NCBI RefSeq assembly: GCF_004359215.1
Contig: NC_090615.1
Coordinates: forward strand, 1,080,100 to 1,144,099
DNA length: 64,000 nt
Source of the DNA: Bremia lactucae
Lineage: Eukaryota; Oomycota; Peronosporomycetes; Peronosporales; Peronosporaceae
Reading direction: 5' to 3'
This document shows, one piece after another, positions 12,352 through 22,936 of this stretch. Made by a program: the position numbers and the translations under genes. The notes under the pieces are model-generated. The model was given only the letters and a program-made list of their open reading frames with translations. It did not search any database and was not told the origin of the DNA. Within the stretch, counting starts at the first letter, position 1, and each line of letters starts with the position of its first letter.

Positions 12352-12829
12352 TCTAACGGGGCACCTTTTACTAGTACTGATAAAAGTACTAGTCAACCTA
12401 CGCTGATTACAGTGAAGGTTGGGCGCCTCGATTACTTTACGTACACGACGTGCGGAGGGATGTTGTAAAAAGCCAAGAAGTCTTAGCTACTACAGGTAAA
12501 TTCTAACGTTTAGATTAGAAGAAAGTGAAACTGGATTAATATATTAAGGTTCCTAATTAACGATCTTCTATCTAGTTTTTCTGACTTTACTATATTAATA
12601 ACAAACTATGTATGGCGCCTACTTGCGCGCCGCACAATCGTGTCTTTTGACGATTGGCACCACTTAACAGAACTGTATACGGAGTGCTTCAATATAATCG
12701 AAGTTGGTAAATATGGGGAATGTTGAGCATGCAATTAATAAGCGATAATAATGTCACAATTCTTAGTTATTTCCTCTCATAGGAAATAATATTTATTGTT
12801 CTTTCTTATAGGAAATAATATTTTTTTTA
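12352..12829 (-). repeat. 5' LTR of family A copy 1
   Basis: Plus-strand reading starts TCTAACGGGGCACC, where TGT is expected. It contains two adjacent hairpins: ACTAGTACT...AGTACTAGT and CAACCTACGCTG...CAGTGAAGGTTG. It then follows the same body as 5,335-5,819, including GACGATTGGCACC, TTGAGCATGCAATTAATAA and GATAATAATGTCA. It is cut at 12,829, where a family B LTR begins. Confidence 0.85.
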
Positions 12830-13297
12830 TGTAACGGGATACTTTAGAGGACGCATCGGTAAGTACAAATTGCTTGTTGTATCGTTACATGAAATTAACA
12901 CTTAAAGGTTGTTAATTAATATATTATCTAAAAGGCAGATAATATTTGGAGGATATTACTTTATATAGTAATGTTCAGAATTCTTATCCATAAATAGGTA
13001 TAGACCATTATACCTATTTATTCCGCAGTCATAGAGAGGACAGATAAGATAAGGTAAGAATTTAATTGCATGTTTAGTATTAGATTATAATTAAGTTAGC
13101 ATTTACAAGATAGAAAGAGAGATACTTAATTATATTAATACAGATTTCATTTTACCCTCTTTAAGCTAGTTACCTTAAAGAGAAGTCTTCCTCTGCACGT
13201 ACTAGTGTACGTGAAATAACGTAAGGCACCACTCGCAACTGAAGCAGTGCGAAGTGGACTTGTACTGAAGCAGTACAAGTCGTAGTGCCCCGTTACA
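12830..13297 (+). repeat. Family B LTR-like unit, copy 1
   Basis: It starts TGTAACGGGA and ends GTGCCCCGTTACA, forming inverted ends like family A, but the body differs (ATGAAATTAACACTTAAAGG...). The last 80 bases carry two hairpins with CTGAAGCAG at their tips; the second (13,257-13,281) has a perfect 11-bp stem. Relatives are at 13,729-13,902 (partial) and 53,278-53,708. No family B coding sequence adjoins it. Confidence 0.75.
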
Positions 13298-13728
13298 CTT
13301 AGCGCTGCCCTCACAGCCTGTAGGGTTGGAAGATCAAGTACACCACCAAGTGTGGCCCATTACAAGCTGCCCGCCGTCCGCTGGCTTTAACGGGTGTGCG
13401 GCCGATCCTGGCGGATACCCGGGTAAAAGATTGCGTGGCCCACTCATGATGCGCTGTGTGGATTAGGTGCGGCGAGGTCAAAATGCATTGGTGAACCGTT
13501 GATGTAGTAAAATTTACTTTATGGGTAAAACACCCTTTTGTTCTATATAGAATTAGGTTATCACTAAAATCCTATGTGGCAGCCGCCAGATATGCTAATT
13601 AATTTAGCTAGGGTAAGGTTTATAGATTTAAATAATTAAATAAAGGTGCGACTATTCACACAGACGTGTTGACTTATTCGATAGTGTGGTGTGGCTTTAT
13701 TATTGATTCTACGTAAGATACATTAAAN
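13298..13728. other. Spacer ending in an undetermined base
   Basis: No coding frame is recognised. The spacer ends at an N (13,728). Immediately after it the last 174 bases of the family B LTR, plus CTTAG, reappear almost unchanged, so the join may be an assembly artefact. Confidence 0.5.
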
Positions 13729-13902
13729 ACTTAATTATATTAATACAGTTTTCATTTTACCCTCTTTAAGCTAGTTACCTTAAAGAGAAGTCTTCCTCTG
13801 CACGTACTAGTGTACGTGAAATAACGTAAGGCACCACTCGCAACTGAAGCAGTGCGAAGTGGACTTGTACTGAAGCAGTACAAGTCGTAGTGCCCCGTTA
13901 CA
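13729..13902 (+). repeat. Partial family B LTR, second copy
   Basis: It is nearly identical to 13,124-13,297; one visible difference is CAGATTTCA against CAGTTTTCA. Both copies are followed by CTTAG before diverging. It contains both terminal hairpins and ends CCCCGTTACA. Confidence 0.8.
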
Positions 13903-14018
13903 CTTAGTTGATGAAATTGTACAAAAAGTGCTTTTTGTGATCAATGTTTGGGCGCTTCTATAGCAGCCACGCTCTACTTAAGCGCACACTTTCAGGCACA
14001 GTGAGAGAGCGGTTTGAC

Positions 14019-14510
14019 TGTAACGGGGTGTCTCGTCACAATAATATTATTTCTAACAAGACGATTAATCAATATTATTTTCAATGAGAGGAAATAATGA
14101 CATTATTATCGTTTAATAATTTCATGCTTAACATTCCCAATGTTTACAAAATTCGGTAAGTTTCAAGCAACCGGTTGATTGGTTAATTCAAGCTTGTATC
14201 AACCCCGCCAATCGTCATGAGATACGACTGTGCGGTGCGCAAGTAGGCGCCGTACATAATTTGTTATTAATATAATAAAGTCAGTAGTAGATAGAAGATC
14301 GTTAGATAGGAACCTTTATATTTAATTCAGTTTTACTTTTCCTTTATTCTAAAGCCTTCGAATTACCTTTAGTACCTAATTCTTCTTAGCTTTTTCGAAC
14401 CTAGCTCTGCACGCCGTGTACGTGAAACAGTCGAGGTGCCCCGCCTTCACTGTAATCAGTGTAGGTTGAAAAGTACTGCTATCAGTTCTATAAAAAGGTG
14501 CCCAATTACA
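14019..14510 (+). repeat. 5' LTR of a plus-strand family A copy (copy 4)
   Basis: It starts TGTAACGGGGTGTCTCGTCAC and ends GGTGCCCAATTACA. It is the reverse orientation of the LTR at 12,352, sharing GCGCAAGTAGGCGCC and AGTAGATAGAAGATCGTTA. The last 80 bases keep the outer GGTGCC stem and the hairpins, partly degraded. Confidence 0.85.
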
Positions 14511-15775
14511 CCTATAAACGCACTTCGTAGTCCGTTCAACGGCCTACCCACGTTCCATCAGACATGGACACGTTGAATAAAGAAGAAGCTCTCAAGCCCC
14601 TCAAGAAGGCTATCACGCAACGCGTGAAAGGTTCACTCATTTGAGTGACCTTGAATGGAGAGCGAACAAACAGAAGCGTTCGTTCGTAAGCAGACCAGTC
14701 GTTAGCGCCATGCTGTTCAATCTGAACACAGATTAACAACATTCGGCCATGGTCGAGCTCATACGACATGAGCTTGACGGGGCCTAGGGAAAAGTAGCCT
14801 TGCTTCATCAGAAAAGCTCTCAACACACGGAGGTGTTGAGAGAACAGCATGCTTAATAATTGGAGTTGTTGAGACCGCAGCATTTACATGCTACTGGGGG
14901 GGCGACGCTGGCGTGTCGCCCGAAAGCTGAAAGATCGAAATCTCTATTTTTAAGGCAGTCGAAGGCGACTTCCTTTTATAAGACGACGCCATTGAAACTG
15001 ACCGCATCAATGATGATGCGACGAAAGTGAGCTTTAGCATATCCTCCGAATACAGAAAAGGGTCATTTAAATAGACAGACAATAGGCGCTAAGGTCTTTA
15101 GTCACGATATTTAGCCGGACGTGCCACATCTTAAGCTTTAAGGCCCGAGATTCACGACCCGTTGATTTTTAAGTCGAATTCGAGCCGCCACGTGCCGAAT
15201 TCAGAGCTCAAGCCGAGCTGCTAAATTTGAAGCAGGGCAAGCGTCACATTCGCGCTTATGTCTAGCATTCACGATACCTCGTCAGTTGTATCGTGAGTCA
15301 TCCAATTGATGAGCAAACACAGGTAATTGTGTTTATATAAGGGCAGACAGTCCTGTCTAGACTTACCTGTTCCGGATAGAACTATTGACGCAAGGTCAAG
15401 TGATCTCTGTAGCGGAACAGGAGGACTTCAGCCTGAATCAGGCTTTCGTCTACGAGGAGGCATTGGTTCTTAGCAGCATCCATCAGTGCAGACGGTGCCT
15501 GATAATAGCGACGATTTCACCCACATTTTCGCGACAGCCACTCCCGCTTCCGTTCCGTCGCAGGCGCTGAGCGCTGCTGAAAGACGGATCGGGGATCTCG
15601 AAAGTCAAGTCTCGCGACTGCGTTTGAATTTTCGAGATGTTCGCTCGAATGATCGCCAGGTTACCAAAGCCTGAAATTTCCGCTGGACCTTTTAAAGAAG
15701 CTTTTGCTGAAAGATCCGCGTTACGCGCGCAATATCTCTCGCTCTTCCAGCCCATATCGCGGTTGGAAAATCATT
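14511..15775 (+). pseudogene. Gag region of family A copy 4, truncated
   Basis: Downstream of the plus-strand LTR the sequence follows, in plus sense, the region that lies minus-sense at 11,640-12,340 in copy 1. A landmark is CGCAACGCGTGAAAGGTTCACTCATTT, given here only as positions 14,612-14,642. It includes TCGTGAGTCATCCAATTGATGAGC near 15,291-15,314, also shared with copy 3 near 53,892. No long open frame survives. It ends where the minus-strand family C element begins near 15,776. Confidence 0.6.
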
Positions 15776-15849
15776 CAATTTGAAGTCTTTTCCTTGCCCG
15801 CATCCTTCACCCGCCCGACGCTCGACTCACAGTCGGCGTCAATATTGTT

Positions 15850-16060
15850 CTTCTTAGAAAAATGAGGATGTGTGATGTCTTCTGGATATACATATCGTTT
15901 CAGACAGCCAACGCAAAAGATGGGGTATACGGTGGGAGTGTGAGCCTATAATGAAGGTCTTCAACCTCCTTAACCACTGTAAACGGCCCGACGAAACGCG
16001 GCAATTATTTCGTGATACCTCCAGGTAGTACCGGAACTGCATTTTCAGGTAGAAGAGCAT
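15850..16060 (-). pseudogene. Integrase C-terminal end of family C
   Basis: Reading across two minus-strand frames gives KFVGPFTVVKEVEDLHY, LPPYTPSFAVGCLKRYVYP and HPHF pieces, the usual GPF/Y-type end of a Gypsy integrase. It is frameshifted and separated from any integrase core. Confidence 0.6.
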
Positions 16061-16174
16061 TGTTTAATAGTACTTCGTAGCACGAGACACACTATCATGG
16101 TGTCTTACCTCGAAGTCTAGCCTGCACAACAACGCGTCAGCCAAGACATTCGACTTACCCGGCTTGTATTCAAC

Positions 16175-17717
16175 TTAAAAATTAAATTCAGAGAAGAATT
16201 TGAGCCATGTTGCCATTCTAGGCGAGAGGTGCGGTGAGTTTATTGCGGTACACAGTGATGCGTGATCTGTATAAACCACATATGTTTCAGTGCCCGATAG
16301 GTGCAAACGAACTTGACAAGAGCACACTTTATTGAAAGTAGCTATTTGTTCAATGACGGGATAATTTAATTTCGAATTGATAAGAGATAATACGGCCAAT
16401 GCCGTCGTCATCCTTTTGCATGAGCGCGCCACCGATTGCAAAACTACTTGCATCGCAGACAACGCTTAAGGGCTTATCGACGTCTGGCAATACCAAGACC
16501 GGTGCCACTACAAAAGATTGCTTCAATGGTGTGGGCGCATCTACTTGTCTCTTTGAGCAAACTCATTTTGCGTCCTTTTCGAGGAGGTCAGACAAGGGGT
16601 AAGTTCGCTACGCATAATTCTTGCTATACTTTTGCAAGTATTTACTGAGCCCTAGGAACCGACACAAATCGTTCACGTGTCGTGGGGTTAGCCTTCTTTT
16701 ACACATTTTAACTTGTCTGGGTCGTGCACCATGTGTACCCACGAAGCATTTTTGCAAGTTGGCGCACAATTAGGGGTCCTCCAGAGTCTGCAACACAGCA
16801 TCTTGATGACACTTGTGCAAAATCAATTTCGCTTGCCCGGCCTCGGCGCTCTTATGAACAGATTGTTCGTCAAAGTAATGGGGCGCGTAGTCACGGTGCT
16901 GACGCATCACGTGAGCCATTCTGACGGATACCACTTGTGGTGCTTGCAACCGTTTTGGCTACATCGGACTTTCATATGAGGACCTGATTATGGCCATCAT
17001 TCAAATCCAACGCGAAAAAGATAGTCGACTTTTCCATGGAGTTCAACTGAACATCTTTTCGTGAGATTGGCGTTTGTGCCGAAATTGTGGCCGTGTTCAG
17101 CTTACTGTAAGCGTGCACCATGCACCATCCACCTGTAACTTTACGCTCACAAAAGGTTGGGCTGCAGTGGCGCGATTTGCTCTCACGCACATGTCCCGCC
17201 TTGGCTCGTTTGTCGAAGAACTCGTCGATATAATCGACTTGCTCTTTCGGCAACGGCCATTGCCTGGTCACACAATACTTGGTGCCAGGTTCCAAATCGA
17301 TTTCGTGCCCGGTGCTTCTATCTGCTAGTAGGCGGCTCGGCACTTCTTCCGGGAATACATCGCGATATATTTACAGAAGTTCAAAGAACGGGTTGTCTCC
17401 CAAAGCATCCTAACCTTGAGCAGCGAGCCGTTTCTTTTTGCCGTTCGTAGAACGCTCTCGTCCATTGTGAGCGGTGAGCAATAGTCCACCAAAATCTCTT
17501 CTGGTACCGGTGCGACCACTTCGTAGATCTTTCTTTCCTTTACTTCGGACAGGAATAGATCACACGACATCCCCGGGAGTTTCACAATCTCCTCGGTAGA
17601 TTTCAAGACGTGCTGGAGCACCTCAACTGAGGATACCTCCGCCATTCCGTCTTCGACGGCCTCGAACACCTCGTTCGAAGCCCTGTCCTCCTTTACTGGG
17701 GCCGATCCAAAGGACAC
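16175..17717 (-). pseudogene. Protease/RT/RNase H fragments of family C
   Basis: The 130-residue frame at 17,325-17,717 is the linker between protease and RT. The frame at 16,972-17,343 holds the RT N-terminus (HEIDLEPGTKYCVTRQWPLP, then PISRKDVQLNSM and FFALDLNDGHNQVLI, the last standing for the first RT aspartate box). The frame at 16,175-16,462 is RNase H with YVVYTDHASL and the tail PRMATWLKFFSEFNF. The RT YxDD box is lost in the gap between them. Confidence 0.75.
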
Positions 17718-18476
17718 TCATTTGACTCGTCCTTAGTTGTCGGTACTCGTTTTCGAGTCACCACGACCTTTGACTGGGAAGCGGGTGACGTTGTTCTCAT
17801 TGCTGACGCATCCCTTCAAACCACACCGGGCTCTAGGCTCAGTGCCGGCTCTTGCGACGCGTGACTTTTTGTCAGCACGCTATCTACTGGCACAGGCTCT
17901 CGGCTCAATGCAGGACCATTGGACGCATGACTACTTGTCGTCGTCCTTTAACTACGCAGTCTTTTCCGAATTGGGTAGGCATTGGCGACGGCTGACATCC
18001 AGTCAACGCACCCTCAACTATGTTGTACACGGCATCAGTTGCATAAGCTTCTCGCAGGAGCACATCCTTTTCGGTGTCCTGCGTAGAGTTTGCAACTGTT
18101 TTGTGTACGCCGGTCTATCCGTAGCTGGTGTCTTGCCAACTTTGGCATGCCTAGAATGACGTCATACGGACTCTCATACATAGCACTGTGAACTTCTCTT
18201 TACAAGAGAAGTCAATAAGCTGAAGCGAGTTCAAATACAACTCCTCTGATTTTGCAAGCGTGCTGATCTAATTGAACGATTGCATCTACTCGCTTACCAA
18301 ACTGGCAAAGCGACTCATGAATCGCCGGTTTCTGCTTAAGAGCCGCGGGTTTCACAAAATTTTGTGATGCATTCGAATCCTAGAGAAGGGTCATCACGTG
18401 GTCATAGCCTATTACTCGCATCAACGCTATGGAAAAGCAGGGTTGAGGTCCGAAGTTTCGAAACCTTAAGACTTTG

Positions 18477-19300
18477 CTAAAACATTTTCGATGACTCTGA
18501 ACTTAGGTATAGCATCCACGTCAGCAAGGCATCCCGCCCAAAATGCACTCCCGCATTTCCCAAACACCTATCGGTTGACGCAGAACTCACGCGTCTTGTA
18601 CCCTGGCTCTTGCCATCACCCTTCGGGTAGGGAGTCCTCTTGCTGGGCGTCACAGGGACGCTCGCATAGCAGCGAACCATAGTATTGCCGTGTTTGCCGC
18701 ACTTGTAGCAGACCTAGTTTACAGTGCCCAACCTCATTGGAGTGGCATCCGACCTCTCAACCGGCGGCTTGAACCAAGCAGTCGCCGAGGCACTGTTGAA
18801 GGATTGCTCTTCAACCATGGCAATTCTTGCCTCTTCTATCGTTGACGGCACCTTTCTAAAAAGGGCCTGTCGCGATGGGCCGTGCCGAAGTCTGTTCAGA
18901 AACGTGGGCACCTTTAGTGTGTTCCAGTATCGGGTCCACGCTATTGGATTCCGGCAGCGAGCGCATCTCCTGCACACATTCTTGCAGGATTGCTTCACCT
19001 GTCGCGCTCCAAGAAGTGCGCCCAAAGCAACACTTCCTTGTTCGGCGGCTGATACATGGAGCGAATTCTTGTCTTAAAGATCGCCTATGAAGTGGAAAGC
19101 TTTAACGTCCGTCATAAGCGCTGTGGAAGCTATTTCTGAGGCCTTACCACGCAAATGTGACAGGGTGTACGACACCACCTAGGTGTAGTCCTCGATGAGC
19201 TGGACGACACCGCATTGTATCACGGCTAACAACCAGTTGACAAAGTACATTTGATTATTTTACTTTCTGTAGTTAACGAGTTTGTGTAGCGTATGGCAAC
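18477..19300 (-). pseudogene. Gag of family C, degenerate
   Basis: Minus-strand pieces: a helical Gag segment at 18,714-19,025 (VPTFLNRLRHGPSRQALFRKV, PSTIEEARIAMVEEQSF), then the CCHC knuckle, then PSKRTPYPKGDGKSQGTR. A stop separates the helical part from the knuckle. Confidence 0.65.
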
Positions 19301-19372
19301 TTAGTCCGTTACATCCATAGATTCCGGACGTCCATTTTCTTGTCGTCCCGGAGGACGATAAGTTCCAGCCCA

Positions 19373-22300
19373 AGAAGTGGTATTTCGCGTGCAGCGAAAA
19401 AAACACTTCTTCAGGTTGCATTTAACTTATGCTTACGCATTAGTGTAAGAGCCTTTCGGACATGGATGCTATGTACTTCAACGTTCGACTTTCCGTTAAT
19501 GGCTCTGCTACGAACGAAGACGTCATCAGAATAACTCGGTGGGTTATCCTACACCTATCTCAACAGATTGATTTCACATGTTGAATGTTGCAGGGGCATT
19601 ACTTAGTCCTTGTGGCATAAGTAGCCATTACCATAGCAATCCGCTTAGGGTGAATACTGCTGTGAACGGGATATCCTATTCACACATAAAGATCTGATAC
19701 AATCTATTCATTAGATCCATTGAAAAAAACGTTTTACTTTGACATACCATTAAATGATTACGTCTTTTCGTGGTATCAACATTTGAGCCGGTACTTTGAG
19801 CGTTCAATTTACTAAACGCATGCACATTCCGCCATCTTCCTGTTGATAGAAGATCGGAGAGCTATGTGCGGAGGTCGACCCCCTCACATGGCTCGCTGAA
19901 AAGCGATCGGCAAATGATTTATCGATCGCTAATACTTCACAAGGCAATGGTCACTACAGTATTTCGAACCTGGAATCAGGTCGATTTCGTGTCAAGTGCC
20001 TTTATCCTTCGGCAACTCGCATAGTACGGATTCATGAAATACTTCCTTGAATTCGATCACATCCTTCTATAAAGGTTTTGCCTTCAAAGACTCCCAGGAT
20101 TGAGTTGTAAAACGTTCAATCCGGGTCTTCTCATAGTTGTCATCTGTGACAAGTACGCAGAACTGAATGACTTCGCCATTACGTAGACCACGCATGAACC
20201 GTTTCGGGTCTTGCGTTGCTAATTGACTTATCTCTGGAGTTAACTCCGGCTGCGCTATCATATCAAGGGTATAAGGCGCCTACTCTTGATCCATCGTTAC
20301 TAAGGCATTTAATGTCTCAATTTGTTTCGGAAATTTCCAAAGGCACTTGAAAACCTTCGACTACAGGTTCCTGGGAACTTATTCCCGTCAGATTATTGGT
20401 AACTTATAACCTCAAGTTTAATTTGGGGAGTATCTCCCAACTGCCTCTAGCTGCGGTTGCACAACCACAGAGGATCATCTACGATCGAATCTCCAGTCGA
20501 TCTAAGACTTTCGAATTGTCTTTTATAAACAGGCACTGATTATTTTCTTGGGTTTTGCTTTCCAAGCAAGCATCTTTTTTCACTAGTTTCTAAACCGCTC
20601 AACTTATTCGAGTGGTCGAACTTCGACGCTGCCAGAGCTTGTGCACAGCCGGATAAGTATGTCCACGTACAATGCTAAACCTACAACGCTGCCTATGCTT
20701 GTGCATAGCCGTCAGGATCTAACTCCCCAGTGGGATGGGTATTCTCACTGAGGTCTTGTGCAGTCGTTCAAACGATCGAACGAGAAGTGAAGCTATCGCA
20801 CTCACTTGTAGGACATCCATACGCTTGTGGACGCCTTCAGACGTTCATCAGATGGTCATCTGATGATCGAGAGGCAGGAATCGTCACGGATTGATGCTGC
20901 CAGCTTATTAACATGGCTCGTCCTTTCTGAGCCATGATAATTCTAGGATGACATCCAATTTGTATTCCAAACCTAGTACGATGATAGTATCATCGTACTG
21001 TTTATTCTTTTAACGTGTATTGGATACCAACTACAGTTTCTTTGCTTGTGACAGATGCGCCTTTGCTAGGCGCACTGATGATAGTATCATCGTACTGTTT
21101 ATTCTTTTAACGTGTATTGAATACCAGCTACAGTTTCTTTGCTGTGACAGATGCGCCTTTGCTAGGCGCACTGTCATCCTCGTTAGAGGAATATCGCACT
21201 CAATAAAATTTGAGCCTACGATCTTCTTGCTATTGGCGTCGAATGAAATTGTTCGATGCCTCACAATCGAGTATGGCAATTTAGTTGTCATTGAAATTGT
21301 CAAGGCGATGAGATCAAACTCATCAGCTGGGGCAGTTACGCACAATGTCTATGTATAAGGAGCAACTTTCGTAAGAAGACGTGCAAATTCTTTGCCGTTG
21401 ATGGATCAGTGGGGCGCTCCACTTCCACTATCCCCGACCGTTTAGGACGATACTCGTCGCCGTTAACAGCAGTGAATCCGCGTCCTCCGCAGTTTCTTGC
21501 GGGAGGCCGATCATTTCGCTCAATGTTTCGAGGCGCTGGGCGTGGGACACTACTCTCATAAATATAGTGGCCCGTTTCATAACGATTGCATTTTTGCAAT
21601 CGTTTGTAACTTGAAGAGCGAGTTTTCCCGCTCTCTACATAAGATTGGTTTATGGGTTTTTGACCCTTCGTTTTCTTGTCTCGGAGGACGATAAACTCCA
21701 GAATAAACGAAAGCCTGAGGAAGGATGAAGTCCCCTGTTATGCTACATAGATCGCTTAATGGTAGCGTCTCTCATTCAAGCGGGAATAGGTGAGTCTTAA
21801 CAGGACCGTCTGAATGACCTTTACTAAACACAGCTGCCTGTTTTGCTCATCTATTGGATGACTCACGATACAACTTACTAGTATCGTGTATGTTAGGCAT
21901 AAGCCTGAAGATCAAAATTGCCCTGCTTCAAATCCAGGAGATCGGCTCGAATTCTAAATTTGGCACGTGGCGACTCGTTGCCTGAGACGGGTCTTAAAGA
22001 CCTCATACGACCGAAAAAAAAACAATAAGCCATGATGCTTGAGCAGTAAGGCCAATAATTTTGGCACGTCCGGCCAGGTTGGACATGCCAAACTTCACTT
22101 TCGTCGCATCGTCATCGATGCGGTAAGCTTCCATAGCATCGCCGAGTTCAACGCACCATGCCGTTCATCTGTGTTCAGAATGAACAGCATGGTGCCAACG
22201 GCTGGCACTCCGATTGTTTTGGTCAAGATCACTTAAACGAGTGAACCTTTCACGCGTTGCGTGATAGCCTCCTTGAGGGGTTTGAAAGCTTCATCCAACA

Positions 22301-22840
22301 TGAACATGTTGGATGGAACGTGCGGAGGCCGTTGAACGGACTACAAACTTCTACCAGGTGTGACGGGGCACCTTTTACTAGTACTGATGACAGTACTAGT
22401 CAACCTACGCTGATTACAGTGAAGGTTGGGTGCCTCGACTACTTTACGTACACGACGTGCAGAGGGATGCTGTAAAAAGCTACGAAGTCTTAGCAACTAC
22501 AGGTAATTTCTAACGTTTAGATGAAAGGAAAGTGAATCTGAATTAATATATTAAGGTTCCTAATTATCGATCTTCTATCTAGTTTTTCTGACTTTATTAT
22601 AATAATAATAAACTATGTATGGCACCTACTTGTGACGATTGGCACGTTGATTAAAACTTGACTTCACCACTTAACAGATTATTTACGGAGTGCTTCAATA
22701 TAATCGAAGGTGATAAATATAAGGAATGTTGAGCATGCAAGTAGTAAACGATAATAATGTCATCTTTCTTCGTTATTACCTTTCATAGGAGATAATATTC
22801 ATTGCTCTCTTTTTATAGGAATAATAATTCTGTAAATGAC
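19373..22840 (-). mobile_element. Truncated family A Gypsy, copy 2
   Basis: Collinear with 9,330-12,829 of copy 1: RT piece, pre-RT segment, Gag region, primer-binding-like site and 5' LTR, all minus strand. The RT end is cut at about 19,373 next to family C. It keeps the original orientation of the block that is inverted in copy 1. An extra short duplication occurs near 21,049-21,168, where GACAGATGCGCCTTTGCTAG appears twice. The element ends about 100 bases before the TBC gene stop codon. Confidence 0.8.
22359..22840 (-). repeat. 5' LTR of family A copy 2
   Basis: Plus-strand reading starts TGTGACGGGGCACC, with hairpins ACTAGTACT...AGTACTAGT and CAACCTACGCTG...CAGTGAAGGTTG. The body matches 12,352-12,829. 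The outer end is unclear around 22,830-22,840. Confidence 0.75.
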
Positions 22841-22936
22841 CCCACACAATAACAATTCAAGTCTATTATAGTTTAAAAAAAACGGTTTTGATTATTCGCA
22901 CTCGTTGTTTTTCCAATTCAATAAAAAACACCACCC

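Larger units (their letters stand above)
5335..12829 (-). mobile_element. Ty3/Gypsy retrotransposon, family A copy 1, degenerate
   Basis: Two similar LTRs in the same minus orientation (5,335-5,819 and 12,352-12,829) enclose about 6.5 kb. Read on the minus strand the order is 5' LTR, primer-binding-like site, Gag region, protease/RT/RNase H, integrase, a 3' region with extra reading frames, polypurine tract, 3' LTR. RT before integrase marks it as Gypsy. Every coding segment carries stops and frameshifts. The outer end of the 5' LTR is replaced by a family B LTR beginning at 12,830, so a target-site duplication cannot be read. A block near 10,297-10,541 is inverted relative to copy 2. Confidence 0.85.
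15780..19310 (-). mobile_element. Ty3/Gypsy retrotransposon, family C, degenerate
   Basis: Minus-strand order from the right: Gag with a CCHC knuckle (CYKCGKHGNTMVRC, near 18,670-18,715), a protease region, RT, RNase H, then an integrase C-terminal end near 15,850-16,060. Protein pieces are distinct from family A. Fragments are in different frames with stops. The integrase core appears to be missing, because the RNase H end (about 16,175) is followed within about 150 bases by the integrase tail. No LTR pair was recognised, so both boundaries are approximate. Confidence 0.75.

Noticed and set aside
12352..13297. Hairpin pairs as a CRISPR array or tRNA genes
   Set aside because: There are only two hairpins per unit, no spacers and no tRNA consensus boxes; they belong to LTR ends.
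13200..13300. Hairpin at the LTR end as an intrinsic terminator
   Set aside because: Bacterial-type terminators are not expected in an oomycete nucleus, and there is no following T run.
14536..14883. 115-residue minus-strand frame in family A copy 4
   Set aside because: It lies antisense in a Gag region whose plus sense is established by the LTR; no motif was recognised.
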